DNA from: Saprospiraceae bacterium UBA6168
Lineage (GTDB): Bacteria; Bacteroidota; Bacteroidia; Chitinophagales; Saprospiraceae
NCBI GenBank assembly: GCA_002435785.1
Contig: DIUC01000093.1
Location: 5,589-69,588, forward strand
Length of the DNA stretch: 64,000 nt
Direction of reading: 5' to 3'
In this document: positions 53,001 to 61,273 of the stretch, piece by piece
Numbering within the stretch: position 1 is the stretch's first letter
Layout: each line of letters starts with the position of its first letter
Position numbers and translations under genes: made by a program
Notes under the pieces: generated by a model
Seen by the model: only the letters and a program-made list of their open reading frames with translations
Databases searched by the model: none
Told to the model about the DNA's origin: nothing

Positions 53001-55308
53001 CGCTATCACTGTTTGGGTCGAAGGGGTCCACATCGTCCAAGTCGGCCACACCGTCACCATCGTCGTCGAGGTCGAGGCTATTGACGATGCCATCGCCATC
53101 GAAATCGCAATTTGGCAAGGTCTTGTTTGGACTGCAATAGTCCAGCGGATCGCTCTCACCGGAGTCGAGTACACAGTTTTTGTTTGCATCTTCAACGCCA
53201 TCCCTCAAGCCATCACCATCGGTATCGGCCAACAAGGGACTTGTTTCCCCTGGGTCCACTTTGCCGTTTTTGTTTTTGTCTTCACAACCATCCTTCAGGC
53301 CATCGTTGTCGGTGTCGCCAACCAATGGGTTGGTGTCAATGCCCTGGTTGTACTTGCCATCCGGGCCAACTTCGATGATATTGGAAAGGCCATCTCCGTC
53401 GCTGTCGTTGTGCGGGTTGTAAGGCTCCAGGTCATAGAGGTCGGCCACCCCGTCGTTGTCGTCGTCCGGGTCAACGCTGTTTATTAGGCCATCCCCGTCG
53501 AAGTCGCATTTCAACGCCGCAACGCTTGGCACACATGGATTCGCATCGTTCGGGTCAAACCTTGGATGGTTAGTAGGGTAATTCGGATAGAACAAGTCCC
53601 CATCCACGTCCACTGGCACACATGCCGTGCTGGTTGGATTTGGGTCACAAGCATTCAGCGGATTTGTGCCTGCCGTGGTTTCTGCAATATCCGTGAGCCC
53701 GTCACCATCACTGTCGCTGCTTGGGTTGTATGGGTTTGCGTCATAGATGTCCAGCACGCCGTCGCCATCGTCGTCGAGGTCAACGCTGTTTATGAGGCCA
53801 TCGCCATCGTAATCGCAACCAGGGCCTACGGCAACTGGGTCACAGTCATCCAGCGGATCGCTTTCGTTTACCTCGATTATACCGTTTCCGTTGGCATCTT
53901 CTGTGCCATCGGCAAGGCCATCGCCATCGGTATCAGGTTTTAGTGGGTCTGTTTCGTTCAGGTCACGAGTGCCGTCCTTGTCCGTATCTTCCACACCATC
54001 CTTTATTCCGTCGCTGTCGGTGTCAGGATTCAATGGGTTGGTATCCACTCCAACGTTGTAAACCCCATCGCCTTTGGTCTCAATGATATCCGTCAGCCCG
54101 TCGCTGTCGCTGTCGCTGTTCGGGTTGTATGGGTCAACATCGTTAACGTCGAGCACCCCATCCCCATCATCGTCAAGATCTGCACCGTTTGGTATTCCAT
54201 CACCATCAAAATCACAGGTGTTGGAAGTATTGGAAGGTATGCAGGGGTTGTTGTCGTCGGGATCGTTCACCCCTGCGAAGTAGCCATCACCATCTGCATC
54301 CGTGCTGGTGCAGGCCTGTGAATTTGGGTTGGGGGAGCATGGGTCGAGTGGATTGCTGTCAATCCCTGGGTTATATACACAATCACCGCCGGTCTCGACA
54401 TCATCACTGATGCCGTCACCGTCGGAGTCGCTGTTTTTGTTGAAATTTTGAACATCACTTACATCCGGCACACCGTCGCAGTCATCGTCCAAATCAATGG
54501 AGTTGATGAGGCCATCCCCGTCCCAATCGCAGGTAGGGAAAGTAGCGTTCGGGCTGCACTTGTTGGTCGGGTCGGACTCACCTGGGTCCACCACGCCATT
54601 TTTGTTGGCATCTTCCGTTCCGTCTGAAAGGCCATCGCCATCTGTATCTGGGTTGTTCGGGTCCGTTTCGCCTGCGTCCACCACGCCGTTGCCGTTTTTG
54701 TCTTCTATAAAGTTAAATAGGCCGTCGGAATCGGAATCCGTACAACCAGGGGCGAAGCCATAATTGGCGAACCAAACATAAAAAGGAAAGCCCGGCCTTC
54801 CAATATCAATCACCCCGATGTCATTGCCGGGGTTCGAACCTGCCGAGTTGGGTGCATAGAATGGATCATCCAGTTCTATTAAAGTGACCGGCCCGATACA
54901 AGCAGAAGTCCTTACCAACCTAAACAGCGCAGTTTCTTGCCCTGTTACGTATTGGATGTTGTTTGGGAAGCCCCCATCCGACAAAAGCCCCACTGAGATA
55001 TAATCAAAGTTGGGGTTTTCCACAGGGGCTTTTACGATGGTAGGTGGATTGCTCCACTGCCCTTTAATACTTGTAAAATTATTGAAGGTAAACCCAGTGG
55101 GCACCACCAAGGTGACTTGACCCGTTCCGGTCATGGTGTTGGTGGAAGGATTTATGCTTGGCTTAGGCTTGGCATAAACGGTGTAAGTTTTTCCATCAGT
55201 TGCCAGACCAATCCGAAAATCAATCTGCGCATAAGTGGAAATCGCCCCCATCAGAAACAAAAGAGCAGTAAGGACATGCTTGGCGTAGTAAAGGATGTTG
55301 CAATTCAT
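47035..55308 (-). CDS. Giant thrombospondin type 3 repeat surface protein
   Basis: 2757 residues, about 285 kDa, very acidic. Signal peptide (1-28, ending STYAQ); N-terminal domain at about 29-190 shared with the 277-residue neighbour; then about 2280 residues of calcium-binding DxDxDGxxD units. I count 19 super-modules, each opening with CDxDxDG (usually CDFDGDG), then DDDNDG, PYNPNSDSDGDG and an ET or EC segment; eight have an extra GIDTNPLNPDTDGDG block. Paired cysteines recur at module joints. The last about 270 residues hold two copies of a GNANMDRRVVYQGSG / DTDLDGRYIFQGSG repeat and end in IIYEQLP. No type A sorting domain, so its secretion signal is unclear. Probable Ca-stiffened cell-surface stalk or adhesin. 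Confidence 0.9.
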   Translation of the reverse strand: MNCNILYYAKHVLTALLFLMGAISTYAQIDFRIGLATDGKTYTVYAKPKPSINPSTNTMTGTGQVTLVVPTGFTFNNFTSIKGQWSNPPTIVKAPVENPNFDYISVGLLSDGGFPNNIQYVTGQETALFRLVRTSACIGPVTLIELDDPFYAPNSAGSNPGNDIGVIDIGRPGFPFYVWFANYGFAPGCTDSDSDGLFNFIEDKNGNGVVDAGETDPNNPDTDGDGLSDGTEDANKNGVVDPGESDPTNKCSPNATFPTCDWDGDGLINSIDLDDDCDGVPDVSDVQNFNKNSDSDGDGISDDVETGGDCVYNPGIDSNPLDPCSPNPNSQACTSTDADGDGYFAGVNDPDDNNPCIPSNTSNTCDFDGDGIPNGADLDDDGDGVLDVNDVDPYNPNSDSDSDGLTDIIETKGDGVYNVGVDTNPLNPDTDSDGIKDGVEDTDKDGTRDLNETDPLKPDTDGDGLADGTEDANGNGIIEVNESDPLDDCDPVAVGPGCDYDGDGLINSVDLDDDGDGVLDIYDANPYNPSSDSDGDGLTDIAETTAGTNPLNACDPNPTSTACVPVDVDGDLFYPNYPTNHPRFDPNDANPCVPSVAALKCDFDGDGLINSVDPDDDNDGVADLYDLEPYNPHNDSDGDGLSNIIEVGPDGKYNQGIDTNPLVGDTDNDGLKDGCEDKNKNGKVDPGETSPLLADTDGDGLRDGVEDANKNCVLDSGESDPLDYCSPNKTLPNCDFDGDGIVNSLDLDDDGDGVADLDDVDPFDPNSDSDDDGIADNVETGGDGEYNVGIDTNPLDDDTDDDGIKDGIEDKNKNGNRELTETDPLNPDTDGDGLADGEEDLNLNGVVDLGESDPLDPCSPFSNGGTCDNVDLDNDGFFSDVPPGDPLFDPNDNNACVPSVASPTCDFDGDGIPNQNDLDDDNDGVPDAQDAEKYNPHNDSDNDGLSNWIETGGDGVFNNGIDTHPLNPDTDGDGIKDGTEDKNKNGIYEPLTETSPLKKDSDGDGIDDGVEDTNKNGIVNQGESDPKDKCSPYTHLSPCVAANNDGDAYFGDYPPNHPDFDPDDFNACVPDHTAFLCDFDNDGVVNGQDFDDDNDGVADVDDVNPYDPNSDSDGDGIPDNVETGGNGVYDPSEGDSDPLDPCSPNINNLACSGTDDDKDGYYANFTPDDPQYDPDDSNPCVPDCRVGLCDFDGDGSINSTDNDDDNDGVRDINDVDDCDPMSDSDFDGIPDNVETGGDGIYNAGIDTNPLSADTDNDGLTDGIEDANKNGQVDAGETNPLKADTDGDGLSDGAEDLNKNGILDIGESNPLDYCDPNATFATCDFDGDGLANNVDPDDDNDGVPDAQDVDDFNVFSDSDGDGLADITETNLGSNPLNPCDPSPSAPNCQPVDNDGDGYASNFPANDPQFDPNDANPCVPNVAAGSCDFDGDGKSNAIDTDDDNDGVLDVNDVDPYNPNSDSDGDGIADNVETQGDGQYNVGIDSNPLNPDTDGDGLSDGTEDANHNGKKDTTETSALLADTDGDGLSDFNEVTNGTNPLDKCDPNKTLPTCDFDGDGLLNNVDPDDDNDGVFDVSDVDPYNPNSDSDGDGISDINETNAGSNPLNGCDPDINSSVCPPIDADGDGYYENYPPSSPLFDPNGTNPCVPNVAAGTCDYDQDGIINSLDPDDDNDGVPDALDVNPYDPNSDTDGDGITDVVETKGDGVYNIGVDTNPLKVDTDDDGIPDGVEDKNKNGQVNIGETDPVDKDSDNDGLDDGVEDANKNGVLDPGESDPLNPCDPNATFAFCDFDGDGISNDLDPDDDNDCLNDAIDSNPFNPNSDTDNDGISDLAECQAGSDPLNPCSPAPVGPLCSGQVDLDGDGYFADVNPTNPTFDPDDSNPCEPSHTVGVCDFDGDGLINSIDPDDDNDCVPDAQDSAPYNPNSDSDNDGIADITECQQGSDPLDPCSPVPTGNCSTAVDVDGDGYDPTLSPNDPLFDTNDNNPCVPNPAAGVCDFDNDGQINSVDADDDNDCVADAQDAEPLNPNNDSDGDGLTNAQECQAGSDPLDQCSPNNTTPSCDCDNDGIANANDDDDDNDGVPDSLDSDDCNPNNDSDNDGISNINETLAGSNPLDPCDPNPNAGACLYPDNDGDGFSGADDPDDTNPCIPSVSAGTCDFDGDGLVNSVDPDDDNDCVNDGDDVNPYNPNSDSDSDGISDLVECQQGSNPLDKCDPNSSFGTCDCDGDGIANSADPDDDNDGVADANDLEPCNPNNDSDNDGISNIDETTAGSNPLNACDPDPNSLACTGTDADGDGYIANAPQDSPLFDPDDSDACVPSKLVGACDFDGDGLINSVDTDDDGDGVADADDVNPYDPNSDSDGDGITDVVETGGDGTYDIGVDTDPLNTDTDADGLPDGLEDANKNGLVDVGETDPVSNDTDEDSLLDGFEDANKNGIVDLGESDPRNPDDDNDGILTIDEDTNGNGDVTDDDTDLDGTPDYMDPDPFAFVRLKAFLQGSLVSSTGLMNDKLRTTLDADGKRLIPLTEPYTDLTIPGGTKPFIHLGSGGEHIQPSVLEVTGPDAIVDWVFLELRSKSTPSSRLLTRAALIQRDGDIVDLDGVSPVVFKAKADDYYFVVRHRNHLGVMTAQPYAMTRNKATAPFIDFTSPNTMTYGTHAQKTMGSHKALWAGNANMDRRVVYQGSGADRDFIFFDMFLDPGNTNGSFNFIGHGYKTSDTDLDGRYIFQGSGNDVDNMIFFNVLLHPGNTSSVINFIIYEQLP

Positions 55309-55731
55309 AGTTTTATTTAATTAATTGCCTAATGAGAAGGTATCATACCAGGGGGATGGCTATGCTTGTTGTGTTGCCGAAAGGCTGTTTATTTGAATGT
55401 CCGCAATGATTCAACTCAGTACGGGAACTTGAAATCTGGGCTGGAAAAACGTTGGGAATGAATGGCTAACAAATGGGAAGGATCTGCTCGCTGAAACAGG
55501 AGTGGGGAACGAAATGCAAATGCAGGTGTAGCGCTGGTTCATGCTCAATAGTTTTTGCCAATTAACACAAGTGAATGTCTATTCCAATGCTGATAGGGGG
55601 AGAATCTTGAGAATACAATGAGGGGGAACAACACGAAGGGGACGTGCAGCAGGGTTTCAAATACCGTACCAAACCAAAAAGGATTCCCCTTGAGAATCCT
55701 TGCAAATCTTGCGGAGCCAAATTTTGCGCAC
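55309..55731. other. Gap upstream of the giant gene
   Basis: About 420 bp with no gene I can support. A short palindrome GGTATCATACC lies near 55338-55348 close to the giant start. No clear -7 box. Confidence 0.4.
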
Positions 55732-55764
55732 AAAAAAAGCCCCAGCGAATGAACGCTGAGGCTT
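55732..55764 (-). terminator. Terminator of tRNA-Lys
   Basis: On the minus strand AGCCTCAGCG / CGCTGGGGCT with one wobble and a six-base loop, followed by TTTTTTT, directly after the tRNA. Confidence 0.85.
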
Positions 55765-55766
55765 CG

Positions 55767-55839
55767 TGATTCGGCTGGGATTCGAACCCAGGACCACTTG
55801 ATTAAAAGTCAAGTGCTCTACCGGCTGAGCTACCGAATC
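55767..55839 (-). tRNA. tRNA-Lys (anticodon TTT)
   Basis: 73 nt cloverleaf on the minus strand. Acceptor GATTCGG pairs with CCGAATC; D-arm GCTC...GAGC; anticodon stem CTTGA / TCAAG with loop CTTTTAA giving TTT; T-arm GGTTCGAATCC. Discriminator A; no encoded CCA. Confidence 0.97.
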
Positions 55840-55872
55840 TTATTTGGTTGTGCTAATCTTTAAAAGCGGCGG

Positions 55873-55902
55873 CAAAGATAAGCCCCCAAAATGCAAAACC
55901 AA
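55873..55902 (-). promoter_or_regulatory. Promoter of tRNA-Lys
   Basis: On the minus strand TTG, exactly 19 bp, TATCTTTG: a textbook Bacteroidota sigma-A promoter, about 33 bp before the tRNA 5' end. Confidence 0.75.
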
Positions 55903-56007
55903 GCTTAATGGAAAATTTTTATGAAAAAATATTCCCAGTTTGAAAATCAAAAACGGAAAACAGTGAACGTTGGCTGAAGGTTTCAATTAAATCCGGCTTT
56001 TTTTTAT

Positions 56008-56706
56008 TTAGCCTTTCGGCGGCGTTGCTTCAAAAATTGCCTGAATGAAACGCTCGTAATCCCGGTAATCTTGCAGGACAATACCCGTTCCAGCATTTTG
56101 CAGCACCTCCAAGTCGCCGCCCCGACGTATCCCCAAGAAGTTCATGTTCATCCGGCGGGTAGTGGTCACGTCCCAGATGGCATCCCCAACGTACACCGTT
56201 CGGGCCACGTGGTGGGATTTGGTGACCGTTTCCAGCACTTGGCCGATGATTCCCTCTCGCTGCTCGTGGCCGTCGGCACCAGCCACCACGATGGACTCCA
56301 CCGAAATGCCAACATGCGCCAATTTTACTTGTGCTGGCCTGAGCCAACCACCCGTCCCTATGCCAACCACAAATCGGTCATCTCCCAACAACTGCTCCAC
56401 GGTCCGACGGGCGTTCGGTACTTCCATGAACTCCGCTGGCTGGGCCCTACGTCGCTTCACCAGTAGCTCAACGTACCGATGCTGGAACTCCGCTATCTCC
56501 TCCGCCGCTGCCTCCCGGCCAAAATGTTGGCGAATAACGGTATTGAAAATCGTCGTGTCCGTCACGTGTGGGTATTTCGTCCAATCAATCGTCGGGAAGG
56601 CTACGCCATAAATCTCTCCATAAGTCTGCGCAAAGCATTGACTGTCAATCTTGTTGCTATATACTAATGTGCCGTCAATGTCGAAAATCACGAGGGTCTT
56701 TGCCAT
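56008..56706 (-). CDS. HAD-family hydrolase (phosphatase)
   Basis: 232 residues. Motif I FDIDGTLVYS with the nucleophile aspartate, a helical cap (about 15-90), motif II VVGIGTGGW, and motif III/IV TVYVGDAIWDVTTTRRM. Resembles phosphoglycolate-phosphatase-like enzymes; the substrate is open. The ATG at 56706 overlaps the hemH 3' end by 19 bp, so both are likely cotranscribed; the longer frame would lie inside hemH and is rejected. Confidence 0.82.
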   Translation of the reverse strand: MAKTLVIFDIDGTLVYSNKIDSQCFAQTYGEIYGVAFPTIDWTKYPHVTDTTIFNTVIRQHFGREAAAEEIAEFQHRYVELLVKRRRAQPAEFMEVPNARRTVEQLLGDDRFVVGIGTGGWLRPAQVKLAHVGISVESIVVAGADGHEQREGIIGQVLETVTKSHHVARTVYVGDAIWDVTTTRRMNMNFLGIRRGGDLEVLQNAGTGIVLQDYRDYERFIQAIFEATPPKG

Positions 56707-57725
56707 GCACTGCTTTCTTTTCTGATGAAATCGGCCACGGCCTGCACCCACCGGGGATGGTCGTTCAGGCTGGGCACGAGGTCGAGGCGCTCGCCGCCCT
56801 TTTCCAAGAACTCCTCCCGGTACTCTACCGAAATCTCGATGGTCGTTTCCAGACAATCCGACACGAAGGCTGGACAGAACACCAGCAGCTGCTTATCCCC
56901 ATGCTGTTGCCGCTCCTCAATGACCTCACTTGTGTAAGGCTGCACCCAGGGGTCTCTGCCCAAGCGGGATTGAAAACAAGTGGTGTAGCCCCCTTTTTTC
57001 AAACCCAATTTCTTCACCAGTGCTGCCGTGGTGGCGTGGCACTGGGCCGAATAGCAGAACTGGTTTTTCTCCGAAAAAACCTGGCAGCAGTCTGCCGACT
57101 TGAGGCAATGGTTGCAAGTATCCGCCTTGCGAAGCTGCCGCTGCGGTAGGCCGTGGTAACTGAACAGCACGTGGTCATAGTTCTCAATGCCCAATTGCCG
57201 CCCATTCTCCGCAAAAACCTCAATCATCGGTTCGTAATCGTGGTAGGAATTGATGAACCTCAGGCCCGGAATCACCTGTTTTTTCGCCAGCACCCGCATC
57301 ACCTGCTCGTGCACCGAGCCGATGGTGGCACTGGCATACTGCGGGAACATCGGGAACACCACGATTTCCTGCACTTGCTGCCCCATCAGCCTGTCAATGG
57401 CCGCCTCGATGGACGGCTGCTGGTAGCGCATGGCCAATTCGACCACATACCCATTACCAAGCTCTTGCTGCACACCCGCCGCCAACCGCTCGCCATACAC
57501 TTTCAGCGGAGAGCCGTCAGGGGTCCAAAGCTGCTGGTAAAGTCTGGTGGAACTTCCGGTGCGAAAAGGCAGGATGATGCCCCTTACCAACAAGTTGCGG
57601 GGCAACCACGGGAAATCTATCACGCGAGCATCGAGCAGAAACTGCCGGAGGTAGCGCCAGACCGCCGCTTTTGTGGGTGCATCCGGTGTGCCGAGGTTTA
57701 CGAGTAGTACGCCTGTTTTTTGCAT
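56688..57725 (-). CDS. hemH: Ferrochelatase
   Basis: 345 residues; inserts iron into protoporphyrin (or coproporphyrin) IX. Starts KTGVLLVNLGTPDAP; FPMFPQYASATIGS; active-site histidine H191 in LFSYHGLP; glutamate E293 in FVSDCLETTIEI. Between them is a cysteine-rich stretch (TCNHC, DCCQ, QFCYSAQC), which could ligate a [2Fe-2S] cluster as in some bacterial ferrochelatases, not proven. The gene begins directly at the stop of the esterase gene. Confidence 0.93.
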   Translation of the reverse strand: MQKTGVLLVNLGTPDAPTKAAVWRYLRQFLLDARVIDFPWLPRNLLVRGIILPFRTGSSTRLYQQLWTPDGSPLKVYGERLAAGVQQELGNGYVVELAMRYQQPSIEAAIDRLMGQQVQEIVVFPMFPQYASATIGSVHEQVMRVLAKKQVIPGLRFINSYHDYEPMIEVFAENGRQLGIENYDHVLFSYHGLPQRQLRKADTCNHCLKSADCCQVFSEKNQFCYSAQCHATTAALVKKLGLKKGGYTTCFQSRLGRDPWVQPYTSEVIEERQQHGDKQLLVFCPAFVSDCLETTIEISVEYREEFLEKGGERLDLVPSLNDHPRWVQAVADFIRKESSAWQRPS

Positions 57726-59125
57726 TATTTCACTAAAAATTGCCCGTTGGCCACTTGCTTTTTCTTTGAAAAAACTTGCAGCAAATAGCTGCCCGCAGGT
57801 AATCGGCTTACGTCAAGCGATTGACCTGCTTCCAACTTGCCTTTTTTCACCAACTGGCCACCGATTGCGTAAACCTGATAAGTCAGCTTGGGCAAATCCG
57901 GCAGGTTTTCGACAAAAAGGGCCGAGTCCGTGGGGTTCGGGTACAATTTGAGCTTTGCAATGCCCGGCTCATTGGTCGCCGAATAATTGAGGCCACTAAA
58001 GAGCCATTGATAAGCTGCCGGAAACTCCCTCTTCCAGTACCACTCACTGTGTTGGCCATCTTGATGGAAAGCCTTGAAAAGCTCCCCTGTTCCAAAGCCG
58101 TTGTTCAACAAAACAGCCTCCATCTGGTTCACGTCGGCCACCACCGAGCCATTGCCCTCTTGTTGGCCCGCCAACTGGTAGATTTTCATTGGGGCCGTTT
58201 TGGGCGTATTGGCACTGTGGTTGAAAATCTCGGGGTCGTTGAACCAAAATGCTGGGGAAAAAATGCCCGCCTTGCTGAACACGTCCTGGTGCTCCATGAT
58301 GCCGTATTGCGAAATCAGCCCGCCAAGCGAACTGCCCATAATGCCCGTATAATCACGGCTGGGCAGGGTCCGGTAATTTTGGTCAACAAATGGCTTGAGG
58401 GTCTCCACGATGAAATCCACGTACTGGTCGCCCTCCCCGCCCTCGTTGTAGCTGGTGTTCACCCATGGGGCAAGCTCGTCAATGCGCAACGCCCCGCCAT
58501 TGTAGATACCCACCACGATGCAGCCGTAGTCGCCTTGTGCATGCAATTGGTTGAGCGCCTCGTCCACCCCCCACTCCCCGGAAAAGCTGGTGGCATCGTC
58601 AAATAGGTTTTGCCCATCGTGCATGTACAGCACCGGGTATTGCTTCTGGGTAGTTTCGTAGTCGGGAGGCAGGTAAATAAGGATGCGGCGACTGCGGTTG
58701 AGCTGCGGCATGAAAAAATTGGCATTGAGCAAGTGGACATTGGGGGCAGCCGTGCTGTTTTGCCCCAATCCCTCCCAGCCTGCAATCGTCACGTTGTGCG
58801 TGACGACTCCGCCCAAGTAATTGAACTCCCGGTCGGGCAAAAAACCACCGTTGGCTGTTCCTTCTACCGTTGCCCAACTTCCTCTGGTGAACTTGAACTT
58901 TATCAGCCCAATGGGGGGATTGATGGTGATTTCAAATTGACCGTTGCCCAAGTCCGCCAAGATGGAGTTTGGGTCGCCGGGGTTCCAGCCTTGGAAACTG
59001 CCAGCGATGTGAATGGGTTCTCCGGCAGGTGTACTGGTGGGTATAGCCGTGACTCTGATGGTCAGTTGCGCAAAAAGGTTTGCCGAGAGGCATAGCGCCA
59101 ACAAGAGTAGTAACCTATTTTTCAT
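57725..59125 (-). CDS. Secreted esterase with T9SS sorting domain
   Basis: 466 residues from the ATG at 59125. Signal peptide KNRLLLLLALCLSANLFAQ, a small beta-sandwich (about 20-120, PIHIAGSFQGWNPGD; carbohydrate-binding CBM20/48-like), then an enterochelin-esterase/feruloyl-esterase-like alpha/beta-hydrolase: YPVLYMHDGQNLFDD, the nucleophile elbow GIMGSSLGGLIS, and the histidine in FHQDGQHSEWYW. A type A sorting domain closes it (LKLYPNPTDSALF, ending GQFLVK). Acts outside the cell, probably on ester-linked glycan or siderophore. Its stop codon overlaps the hemH start by one base. Confidence 0.85.
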   Translation of the reverse strand: MKNRLLLLLALCLSANLFAQLTIRVTAIPTSTPAGEPIHIAGSFQGWNPGDPNSILADLGNGQFEITINPPIGLIKFKFTRGSWATVEGTANGGFLPDREFNYLGGVVTHNVTIAGWEGLGQNSTAAPNVHLLNANFFMPQLNRSRRILIYLPPDYETTQKQYPVLYMHDGQNLFDDATSFSGEWGVDEALNQLHAQGDYGCIVVGIYNGGALRIDELAPWVNTSYNEGGEGDQYVDFIVETLKPFVDQNYRTLPSRDYTGIMGSSLGGLISQYGIMEHQDVFSKAGIFSPAFWFNDPEIFNHSANTPKTAPMKIYQLAGQQEGNGSVVADVNQMEAVLLNNGFGTGELFKAFHQDGQHSEWYWKREFPAAYQWLFSGLNYSATNEPGIAKLKLYPNPTDSALFVENLPDLPKLTYQVYAIGGQLVKKGKLEAGQSLDVSRLPAGSYLLQVFSKKKQVANGQFLVK

Positions 59126-59189
59126 GTTGAAAAGAATTTTAGGAATCGAAGGTTGGTGATGAGTTGTTGGCAGATTTGGCCTTCTCTCC

Positions 59190-60293
59190 TCAATCCTTCC
59201 ATCCATTGTTGTTAAACTTCACGGTTTTGTTTCTCAATAAATGGTCGGCAAGTACCAGCGCCGCCATCGCCTCCACGATGGGCACTGCCCTCGGCAACAC
59301 GCAGGGGTCGTGGCGGCCCTTGCCTTCTACTTGCACAGCATCCCCTGTCTCATTGACCGATTCTTGGGCTTGCACGATGGTCGCCACTGGCTTGAACGCT
59401 GCCCGAAACACGATCTCCATCCCATTGGAAATGCCGCCTTGCACCCCACCACTATGATTGGTGCGAGTACGCACGGTGCCATCTTCATCGGAAAAAAAAG
59501 CGTCATTGTGCTGTGAGCCTCGCATCGTCACACTATCGAAACCATCGCCAATTTCAAAGCCTTTACAAGCGTTGATGCTCAACATCGCCTTGCCCAAATC
59601 GGCGTGAAGCCGGTCAAAAACTGGCTCGCCAAGGCCCGGAGGGCAGCCCTGCACCACGCAGCTCACAACGCCGCCAACGGTATCGCCCTCCCTTCGCACT
59701 TGGCGTATCAGCGTTTCCATTTGCTCCGCAATTTGGAGGTCGGGACAACGGACGGGCGTGGCTTCGATTTGCGAAAGGTCAAGCTGGTCGTGGGTTTTGT
59801 CAAGAATGATGTCCCCCACCCTGCTGACCCAAGCCGTCACACTGATGCCGTTTTTTTTCAATAAAAGCTTTGCAACAGCACCCGCGGCCACCCTTGTTGC
59901 TGTCTCACGGGCACTGGAGCGCCCACCGCCTCGATAATCACGGTGTCCGTATTTTGCATGGTAGGTAAAATCGGCATGGCTGGGCCGGTACTTGTCGGCG
60001 ATATGGGAGTAGTCCTTCGACTTGGCGTCTTCGTTGCGGATGAGCAGTGCGAGCGGCATGCCAGTCGTTTTGCCCTCGAAGACACCTGAGAGCATTTCTA
60101 CCCGGTCGGCCTCCTGCCGCTGCGTCACGATGGCCGATTGACCGGGACGACGACGGTCCAGTTCATGCTGCACGAAGTCGAGGTCAAGCTCCAGCCCAGC
60201 CGGACACCCATCAATGACGACCCCGATGGCCGGGCCGTGCGACTCGCCGAAAGTAGTGATGCGGAAGGTATGTCCGAAGGAGTTGCCCGGCAT
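59190..60293 (-). CDS. aroC: Chorismate synthase
   Basis: 367 residues; last step of the shikimate pathway, FMN-dependent. Signatures: GNSFGHTFRITTFGESHG at the start, DRRRPGQSAIVTQRQEAD, RPSHADFTYHAKYGHRDYRG with GGGRSSARETATRVAAGA, and GSQHNDAFFSDEDG. Chorismate also feeds MqnA in this window. First gene of a minus-strand run aroC-esterase-hemH-HAD. Confidence 0.97.
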   Translation of the reverse strand: MPGNSFGHTFRITTFGESHGPAIGVVIDGCPAGLELDLDFVQHELDRRRPGQSAIVTQRQEADRVEMLSGVFEGKTTGMPLALLIRNEDAKSKDYSHIADKYRPSHADFTYHAKYGHRDYRGGGRSSARETATRVAAGAVAKLLLKKNGISVTAWVSRVGDIILDKTHDQLDLSQIEATPVRCPDLQIAEQMETLIRQVRREGDTVGGVVSCVVQGCPPGLGEPVFDRLHADLGKAMLSINACKGFEIGDGFDSVTMRGSQHNDAFFSDEDGTVRTRTNHSGGVQGGISNGMEIVFRAAFKPVATIVQAQESVNETGDAVQVEGKGRHDPCVLPRAVPIVEAMAALVLADHLLRNKTVKFNNNGWKD

Positions 60294-60462
60294 TTTTGAG
60301 TAGGTCAGTTTGGCAGTGGGCAGTTGGCAGTCGGTTTCAGGAACGCTGAACCGGGAACTGCAATAACCTACTGGCGCTTGGGTGGATTCGGCGGTAAAAA
60401 TAAGGTAAGTTGGTAGGCAGATGGGGATAACCTTGGCATTTTAATAAAATAAAAAGGATGGC

Positions 60463-61008
60463 TCAAACGACGCAGCACTGCACAAGTTGCTCATAATCAG
60501 GGCGTTCGGAAGCGAGGCGATGCACAAACTTGTCCATTAAAATCCCATTCTGTAAGACAAAGACACCTGGCATTTGTGTGGAATCGCCAAGGCGCTTGGC
60601 CAATTCTATCTCGTAGCCCAGTTCCTGCTTCACCTTGTAGCCACGAATCCAAGTTTGTAGGCCATAGAGTTGAGTGAAAGAGCCACGCTGCAAGCCAAAG
60701 GCCCGGTAAAATTGCTGCGCTGGGTCGCACACATAAGTAGCACCTTGTAAGTTGAAACCTTGGAAATACTCCGTGGCAGTTTCGTCGTTGGCCATGTGTA
60801 CGAAGACGATTTTTATTCCCCCCTGCTCGATGGCTTGCCGCCTCAATGCGATGTCATGCAGGGCCTCTTTGCAGAATACACAGCCAAAATGGCGCAAAAA
60901 CACGAGCATTACTGGCTTTTCAAAGGACAACGAATACACGGACGCACCCTCGTTCGTTATCATTTCTTCCATTACCAACAGTTCAATCTCTGACTCAAGT
61001 GGCGACAT
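60463..61008 (-). CDS. Peroxiredoxin-like (AhpC/TSA_2) family protein
   Basis: 181 residues from ATG 61008; a TTG at 61056 is also in frame but adds an odd basic tail. Thioredoxin-like fold with VFLRHFGCVFCKEALHDI (CxxC at the peroxidatic position), KIVFVHMANDETATEYF and a conserved-looking MPGVFVLQNG. Similar to SelL/PRXL2-type proteins of unknown redox role. Two cysteines close the protein (LVQCCVV). Confidence 0.78.
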   Translation of the reverse strand: MSPLESEIELLVMEEMITNEGASVYSLSFEKPVMLVFLRHFGCVFCKEALHDIALRRQAIEQGGIKIVFVHMANDETATEYFQGFNLQGATYVCDPAQQFYRAFGLQRGSFTQLYGLQTWIRGYKVKQELGYEIELAKRLGDSTQMPGVFVLQNGILMDKFVHRLASERPDYEQLVQCCVV

Positions 61009-61273
61009 ACAGATTTTCAATTTGCCTAAAAACAGCCTTCTTGTCAAAGTGTTCAATAAAGACTTGGAGTAACGCTAAATCGCTCTCGGCCTCACTTGGA
61101 GCGTATTCGCCCTGCTCAACGTGCAATCCGGCGATGCGCAAACCAATTTATTTAAACTGGTAGATTTTTTGCGGTCAAAATTACCCATGAATGTCCCAAA
61201 ACAACCAACTTTCAAAAAAATACTACTTTCAAAATAGCCCACCAATAAAGAGCTTCATCAAAAATCAAACAAC

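Noticed and set aside
51496..53140. More plus-strand frames opposite the giant gene (247 and 260 codons)
   Set aside because: Same reason; composition is forced by the repeated GAT/GGC codons on the other strand.
56707..56856. N-terminal extension of the HAD hydrolase
   Set aside because: It would lie inside hemH and gives a basic, non-family sequence; the ATG at 56706 starts exactly at the HAD fold.
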